A stretch of DNA of 9,541 nt. It comes from Berkiella sp964606325 (GTDB lineage: Bacteria > Pseudomonadota > Gammaproteobacteria > Berkiellales > Berkiellaceae). This document shows positions 6,213 through 9,541 of the stretch, one piece after another (position 1 is the first letter of the stretch; each line of letters begins with the position of its first letter). The DNA lies in contig CAZSGE010000086.1 in NCBI GenBank assembly GCA_964606325.1, positions 1 through 9,541 of the forward strand, written 5' to 3'. Made by a program: the position numbers and the translations under genes. A model generated the notes under the pieces. It was not told the origin of the DNA. It did no database searches and was given only the letters and a program-made list of their open reading frames with translations.

Positions 6213-6958
6213 ACAAACTTGATACTTATCTTAGCCTTTGCACTGAAGTCTATGACTTAAGCAAACCTGAACCTCCCAAAGATGCTTATGATTTTTATCG
6301 TGACTATGCGGTGAATGCAAATGGTCTTATTTTGGAGCCTATGTGTGGCACTGGTCGTTTTTTATTACCATTGCATGAAGAAGGGTTTAATGTACAGGGC
6401 TTTGATGCTAGCGAGCATATGCTTCAAGCTCTCCACGTTAAAGCCAGCGCTAAAAAACTTACACCTACTGTATGGAAGGGTTTTCTTGAAGATTTAAAAA
6501 AACCTGAGAAATACAATTTGATTTTTATTCCTAGTGGCTCATTTTGTTTGATTATTGATTTTGTAGCAGTTAAGACTGCACTAAAAACACTTTATGAACA
6601 CCTAAGTGACTGTGGCGTTTTGTTATTTGAAGTTGAAACGTTTAAAGCTGTACCTCAACTCGATGTATGGCGAGGTTCTGTATGGCATAAATCGGATGGC
6701 AAGGTGATCATATTAAGTCAATTGTCGACGTTTGATGGTGAAGTATGTAATTCTATTTGTAAATATGAACTTGCAGACAATAACAGCATTATTCATACAG
6801 AAATAGAAGAGTTAAAAGTAAGAATTCATAAGCCTGATGAATTAGATAAAATGCTTAAAGATTGTGGCTTCAAACATGTTCGAAAGGTTAAAGCTTTTGA
6901 TATGAATGCTTTGCCAGATGAAGATGATGAAGTTGTAGTATATGAATGTAAAAAATGA
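6209..6958 (+). CDS. Class I SAM-dependent methyltransferase
   Basis: This 249-residue protein has the Rossmann methyltransferase motifs. Motif I is ILEPMCGTGRFLLPL (41-55), binding S-adenosylmethionine. Motif II is VQGFDAS (62-68) with Asp66 for the ribose hydroxyls. Post-motif segments are VWKGFLEDLKKPEKYNLIFIPSGSF (88-112) and the hydrophobic strand GVLLFEVETF (136-145). The C-terminal half, with SQLSTFDGEVCNSICKYEL and EVVVYECKK, is typical of small-molecule-type members. The substrate cannot be read from sequence. The start overlaps the upstream stop (ATGA), and only a weak AAGAG-like site lies upstream, so translation is probably coupled. Being last in a chain with a bacteriocin-like peptide, it might modify a peptide or provide resistance, but this is only context. 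Confidence 0.8.
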   Translation: MNKLDTYLSLCTEVYDLSKPEPPKDAYDFYRDYAVNANGLILEPMCGTGRFLLPLHEEGFNVQGFDASEHMLQALHVKASAKKLTPTVWKGFLEDLKKPEKYNLIFIPSGSFCLIIDFVAVKTALKTLYEHLSDCGVLLFEVETFKAVPQLDVWRGSVWHKSDGKVIILSQLSTFDGEVCNSICKYELADNNSIIHTEIEELKVRIHKPDELDKMLKDCGFKHVRKVKAFDMNALPDEDDEVVVYECKK

Positions 6959-6964
6959 AAAGAT

Positions 6965-7090
6965 CATGTAATGGGACAGGCATGTTATGGGTGCCCCAAT
7001 TCCACGTACATGTAGTTACTCCAATTAGATAGTGATCGATTTTGCCCTGAGTATTTGGGGCAGCCCTTAAGTTGATAGGCTTGGGGCTGA
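6965..7090 (+). repeat. Dispersed repeat, copy 2 (mosaic)
   Basis: The core catgtaatgggacagg plus catgttatggg begins 6 bases after the methyltransferase stop. It is followed by a region flanked by the 8-bp inverted repeat TGCCCCAA (6992-6999) and TTGGGGCA (7055-7062). The blocks TGGGGCAGCCCTTAA (7056-7070) and AGGCTTGGGG (7077-7086) recur in copy 4 in the same order. Shared blocks with different spacers suggest a decayed mobile element or a modular intergenic repeat. The rest of the 254-base gap up to 7212 contains no start-bearing gene, only an open minus-strand frame discussed as a finding. Confidence 0.65.
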
Positions 7091-7212
7091 CCAGTGGCAG
7101 ATGATTTATCCGATTATGCCCAATAAATGCATCTAAGCTCCCTTGATTCAGATGAACGGCATACTCTTTGAGATGGTTAATTTGTTTATTTTTTAAGTAG
7201 TATTTATCATAA

Positions 7213-7746
7213 ATGCAGAGTCCTAATTCATTTTTCGGTGAAATAATGAGCCTTGTAATTCCTTTATCTAGATGCCTTTACAATGCAACGAGGCTTCATA
7301 GAATCAAAACAATACCTGAAAAACTGCTATCTATCTTTGTAGAAAACAAGTGCGAAATTACTGCATTTTTCAATCAAGCTGAATTGGCATTAGAGAATAT
7401 CAGTATCTCTGATTGTTCAAGCAATCAGACATCATCACTTATTAAGCAACTGCACACTCATAGAAAAATTATAAAGACTTTGAAAATCATGAGATGCCAT
7501 TATTCCCAGCTCATAAAAGATGTTAGTCATATTAGAGCGTTTTTTGAAGAGCAGCGTAATTTTGATCATGAGGATAATGTTCGCGCAACCTTAAAAAAAT
7601 ATGACGAGGCCATCTCTCAGTTTAATATTGCCTTTAATCAAAATGCATTACATACGATTAAGAATATTATGGAATGTGATTATGTTAATTTTATATTGGA
7701 CTTAAAACTAGATTCATCTTTCAATAAATGGTTATATAATTTTTGA
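7213..7746 (+). CDS. Helical protein of unknown function, probably frameshifted at its 3' end
   Basis: This 177-residue soluble protein has amphipathic helices at about residues 35-62, 75-110 and 125-160, and no family I recognise. The likely start is Met12 (ATG 7246, MSLVIPLSRC) rather than Met1, because a better-placed purine-rich site (GGTGAAATA) precedes it; neither start has a strong ribosome binding site. The protein stops at a TGA directly after a run of five T (7740-7744). The -1 frame stays open across that point and continues for 51 codons with similar helical composition, so the intact protein was probably about 50 residues longer. No neighbour shares its function. It may be a degraded effector or accessory gene. 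Confidence 0.6.
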   Translation: MQSPNSFFGEIMSLVIPLSRCLYNATRLHRIKTIPEKLLSIFVENKCEITAFFNQAELALENISISDCSSNQTSSLIKQLHTHRKIIKTLKIMRCHYSQLIKDVSHIRAFFEEQRNFDHEDNVRATLKKYDEAISQFNIAFNQNALHTIKNIMECDYVNFILDLKLDSSFNKWLYNF

Positions 7747-7898
7747 GCCGGTTTTTTAAAATACTAAAAGAAGAACCGATTGCACAAATAAAGGATCAAA
7801 TTGTCGATCAAGCTTTGAAACAAATCCAAGATCATTCAACTGTGAAGTATATAAGTGAGAAAGATAAAATAGACCCGGCAGGCATTTTTCACGATTAA
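7743..7898 (+). pseudogene. Out-of-frame 3' continuation of the 7213 gene
   Basis: From codon TTG 7743 this frame reads LSRFFKILKEEPIAQIKDQI, then a charged helical stretch, and ends DPAGIFHD at TAA 7896-7898. It has no ATG and no separate ribosome binding site. Its frame joins the upstream protein (...SSFNKWLYNF) if one T is added to the five-T run at 7740-7744, or if ribosomes slip by -1 on TTT before the TGA. The joined product would be about 229 residues from the first ATG. A mutation or sequencing error is the simplest reading. Confidence 0.5.
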
Positions 7899-7944
7899 TG
7901 GATATAGCAGGCTTATTTCATTTAGAGCAGGTGAAATTGATGCT

Positions 7945-8011
7945 CACGTAATGGGACAGGCATGTATAATCAGGGGAAGGGGGTAGCCCCTAATCCATTT
8001 AATTTAGGGGG
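7945..8011 (+). repeat. Dispersed repeat, copy 3, with hairpin
   Basis: The core is cacgtaatgggacagg, with one change from the other copies. About 32 more bases (catgtataatcaggggaagg, then gggtagcccctaatcc) align well with copy 4. At its end CCCCTAA (7987-7993) and TTAGGGG (8004-8010) form a 7-bp stem. It lies 14 bases beyond the 3' end of the minus-strand exported-protein gene, so the hairpin could help end that transcript, although no T tract follows on that strand. Confidence 0.65.
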
Positions 8012-8024
8012 ACCATTATCTTTT

Positions 8025-8888
8025 TTAGTTTTTAATGCCGTGTTTCTTTTTAAGCATACCCACGGCTTTTTCCATCGTGGCATTCATATCTTTCACGGTT
8101 GAGTTGGTATGGTTGATCATACTAAAGACACCTGTGAAATAACCTCTTAAAGCATCACTTGATTCCATAGCCTTAGCTGTTGCCTGAAAATCTGCCATGC
8201 TTAATCCATCCTTTTCTCTCAATAACCAATAGTATATCCAGGTGTCTGTCGAATAATCATAGACTTGGGAGAGTTCTTTTTCGTGCCCCACCAATACGGG
8301 ATTAGCCGCGGTTAAATTTTTAATCGCAATATTTTTTAGCTCTAATGCCCAAGGCTTGAAGGCATCAATAGCATTATCGCCTTTGTATCCTGCTAAGGTT
8401 TTCATCATATTAAAAATCGCGTCATTCTGTTCCTTTTTTCCAAAATGTGGGTGCTTAACATATTGGGGTTTATAGTTTGGAGAATGAAGGGATTTAACTA
8501 ATTGCTCGAGATTTTTATCTAATAAATCTGAAGTTATTTTATGCTGCCACACATCGAAATATGCCAATAATACTTTTTTGATTCCTTCATCGGCAAAAAT
8601 TTTTATGAGTTCTTCGATCTTTTGCTGACCAAACGATTCAACTAATGTTATTGCGAGTTCCTCTTTGTTGGTTACTGAGGTTGGCATTAATATATTTTCT
8701 ATTTCTTGGGGATTGATGCCGGATAGATCTGAATATGTGGATATTAGTTGTTTGTTGATTAAAACGTCAAGTACGGTTTCGGTAATTAGCTCGTGTGCCA
8801 ATAGAAGAGCATCATCCTTGGTTGCACAGGTAATAGCGCTGTAAAAACATAGCAATAACGCAATACCTGTTTTAATAAGTTGTTTCAT
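8025..8888 (-). CDS. Exported protein of unknown function
   Basis: This 287-residue protein starts with a clear Sec signal peptide: a basic MKQLIKTG, a hydrophobic core IALLLCFYSAI, and a probable cleavage after Ala22 (ITCA/TKDD). Cys21 is not in a convincing lipobox, so a soluble periplasmic or secreted product is more likely than a lipoprotein. The mature part is mostly helical, with no catalytic motif I recognise; a Trp/Tyr-rich segment TDTWIYYWLLREKDG lies at about 215-229. The start is preceded by GGAT eight bases upstream. It lies 55 bases downstream of the 52-residue double-glycine peptide gene on the same strand, with no terminator between, so they probably share the promoter at 9135-9163. 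It might act on, bind or protect against that peptide; this is inference. Confidence 0.75.
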   Translation of the reverse strand: MKQLIKTGIALLLCFYSAITCATKDDALLLAHELITETVLDVLINKQLISTYSDLSGINPQEIENILMPTSVTNKEELAITLVESFGQQKIEELIKIFADEGIKKVLLAYFDVWQHKITSDLLDKNLEQLVKSLHSPNYKPQYVKHPHFGKKEQNDAIFNMMKTLAGYKGDNAIDAFKPWALELKNIAIKNLTAANPVLVGHEKELSQVYDYSTDTWIYYWLLREKDGLSMADFQATAKAMESSDALRGYFTGVFSMINHTNSTVKDMNATMEKAVGMLKKKHGIKN

Positions 8889-8943
8889 TAAACTTTATCC
8901 ATAACATAGGAGTATAAATTCAATCAGATATGCTAGGTGGGTG

Positions 8944-9102
8944 TTATGAATACTGATATCTGGTGGTCTCATTTTTATGTCTTCTTTTTTCTATAGCATC
9001 ATAGTAATTTGCATCAGCGCTTACGAATTCTTGTATAACGTCGATGTCTTTAAAGCCACCTGAAACTGCTTTTAAATCGAATGTACATGATATTAATTTC
9101 AT
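8944..9102 (-). CDS. 52-residue double-glycine-leader peptide
   Basis: This small gene encodes a precursor starting MKLISCTFDLKAVSGG, whose DLKAVSGG matches the ELxxVxGG consensus of leaders processed by C39-peptidase ABC exporters. The mature part would be about 36 charged residues (FKDIDVIQEFVSADANYYDA, then a basic KRRHKN stretch). It is not hydrophobic, so it may be a signal peptide, a microcin-like factor or a substrate for modification rather than a pore former. A good promoter lies 33 bases upstream of the ATG, which supports the gene; the ribosome binding site is poor. An in-frame TAA 15 bases upstream of the ATG excludes a longer N-terminus. It is a second GG-peptide unrelated in its mature part to the one at 5473. 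Confidence 0.6.
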   Translation of the reverse strand: MKLISCTFDLKAVSGGFKDIDVIQEFVSADANYYDAIEKRRHKNETTRYQYS

Positions 9103-9134
9103 GCTTGATCGATTAAGTTATTCTGGAGAAATGC

Positions 9135-9163
9135 AATTTAATAAATCGTGCTCATGTTGTCAA
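9135..9163 (-). promoter_or_regulatory. Sigma70-type promoter for the GG-peptide operon
   Basis: On the minus strand a perfect TTGACA (9158-9163) is followed after exactly 17 bases by TAAATT (9135-9140), which matches four of six -10 positions. Transcription would start near 9128, giving a 5' untranslated region of about 26 bases before the ATG at 9102. This is the best promoter in the window and points at the 8944-9102 gene and its downstream neighbour. Confidence 0.6.
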
Positions 9164-9211
9164 TAAATATGATTTTTGTCTGGAAATGTTTGAAGTTTAG
9201 CGGGGTAGACT

Positions 9212-9224
9212 CATGTTTAACATG
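9212..9224. promoter_or_regulatory. Operator-like palindrome CATGTT-T-AACATG
   Basis: Two perfect 6-base arms flank one central T, about 50 bases upstream of the -35 element of the GG-peptide promoter. The position suits an activator site. A related ttaaacatgt occurs at 9251-9260 at the edge of repeat copy 4. Palindromes this short arise by chance in AT-rich DNA, so the assignment is tentative. Confidence 0.3.
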
Positions 9225-9255
9225 ATACTTACAAATTTCTCTATAAATTATTAAA

Positions 9256-9362
9256 CATGTAATGGGACAGGTATGTTATAAGAGGAAGTGGGGCAGCCTT
9301 TAATCTAAAAACCTAGGAGCTATACCATTTTTCTTGGATAGCTCAGCTAGGCTTGGGGGGGC
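9256..9362 (+). repeat. Dispersed repeat, copy 4 (longest)
   Basis: The core catgtaatgggacagg is followed by tatgttataagaggaag, then TGGGGCAGCCTTTAA (9289-9303), a strong hairpin (9312-9351) and AGGCTTGGGG (9349-9358). Copies 2 and 3 each share a different subset of these blocks. It probably shows the most complete form of the element in this window. All four copies have the same orientation. No open frame of convincing length lies inside it. Confidence 0.65.
9312..9351. repeat. Long hairpin inside repeat copy 4
   Basis: The arms CCTAG-GAGCTAT-a-CCA (9312-9327) and TGG-ATAGCTC-ag-CTAGG (9335-9351) pair over 15 positions, with a 1-base and a 2-base bulge and the loop tttttct. It is the strongest structure in the last 440 bases. 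It may be a palindromic end used in mobilisation, as in REP- or MITE-like elements, or a transcript-end structure. No T tract follows directly on the plus strand. Confidence 0.5.
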
Positions 9363-9419
9363 AAATAATTAATTTACAATAGCAGACTTGTATTCACTCG
9401 AATAATAGGACATACATCA

Positions 9420-9471
9420 TTTCCTGTCGCCCCACTGGTTATTTTTCAATTAAGGCGACATCTTTCCTGTC
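9420..9471. repeat. Paired short repeats, possible insertion-sequence end
   Basis: TTTCCTGTC occurs twice in direct orientation (9420-9428 and 9463-9471), and TGTCGCC (9425-9431) is an exact inverted repeat of GGCGACA (9454-9460). Read on the minus strand, the segment TGTCGCCTTAATTGAAAAAT resembles the multi-repeat ends of IS21-family elements as I remember them; this is weak. No transposase frame is visible. The rest of 9363-9541 shows no gene. Confidence 0.3.
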
Positions 9472-9541
9472 AAAGGGCGATTTTCTACAATATAGTACTA
9501 ATTGTCTATAGAAGACTTTAACGTACAAGTGTATTGTAATT

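Noticed and set aside
6315..6497. 60-codon plus-strand frame inside the methyltransferase gene
   Set aside because: It overlaps motifs I and II of the methyltransferase in another frame.
8947..8997. 16-codon plus-strand frame starting MNTDIWW
   Set aside because: It is antisense to the 52-residue double-glycine peptide gene, which has a better motif and promoter.
1..9541. tRNA, rRNA or CRISPR array
   Set aside because: No cloverleaf, rRNA-like block or regularly spaced identical repeats are visible; the four dispersed repeat copies lie from about 1 to 3.7 kb apart.

Overview
This is an AT-rich bacterial window that looks like an accessory region of an intracellular gammaproteobacterium, most probably Legionella or a close relative. 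The reasons are a very large ankyrin-repeat protein with a probable cysteine-protease domain, a long lysine-rich coiled-coil protein next to it, several helical proteins of no recognisable family, and low-GC DNA full of short dispersed repeats. The genus is an inference; no rRNA, tRNA or core housekeeping gene is present to fix it.

Left part (1-4703). A complete RidA-family gene (45-449, +) converges on a 907-residue gene (468-3191, -). That protein has an N-terminal helical half, a Cys389/His533/Asp549 arrangement like YopT-type (C58) effector proteases, and ankyrin repeats in its last third. Its 3' end carries an in-frame A_AAA_AAC heptamer, where a -1 shift would swap the C-terminal tail. 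A divergent 444-residue coiled-coil protein (3369-4703, +) starts on the other side of a 177-bp intergenic region that holds a dispersed repeat copy, overlapping hairpins and a weak PmrA-like site. Both proteins are candidate secreted effectors; this is inferred, not shown.

Middle part (4704-6958, +). A sigma70-like promoter leads into a structured leader: an imperfect 14-bp hairpin, an 18-codon open frame with its own ribosome binding site, and an AT-rich terminator-like hairpin. This precedes a winged-helix regulator (5009-5443). Downstream is a chain of touching or overlapping genes: a double-glycine-leader class IIb bacteriocin-like peptide (5473), a two-TM possible immunity protein (5706), a MbcA/ParS/Xre toxin-binding-domain protein with an odd N-terminus (5845), a 25-residue coupled ORF (6135) and a class I SAM methyltransferase (6209). 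The overlaps imply one transcript with translational coupling.

Right part (6959-9541). A helical protein of unknown function (7213) appears split by a one-base shift in a T run, with its continuation at 7743-7898. On the minus strand, a 52-residue gene with a second double-glycine leader (8944-9102) has a good promoter (TTGACA, 17-bp spacer, TAAATT). It lies just upstream of an exported protein of unknown function (8025-8888), probably in one operon. The last 440 bases hold repeats, hairpins and possible insertion-sequence debris but no convincing gene.

Four same-orientation copies of a repeat with the core catgtaatgggacagg punctuate the window (3227, 6965, 7945, 9256), mostly at gene borders. 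Two unrelated double-glycine peptides in about 4 kb, with no exporter gene visible, are the most suggestive sign of a peptide-secretion or competition system here.
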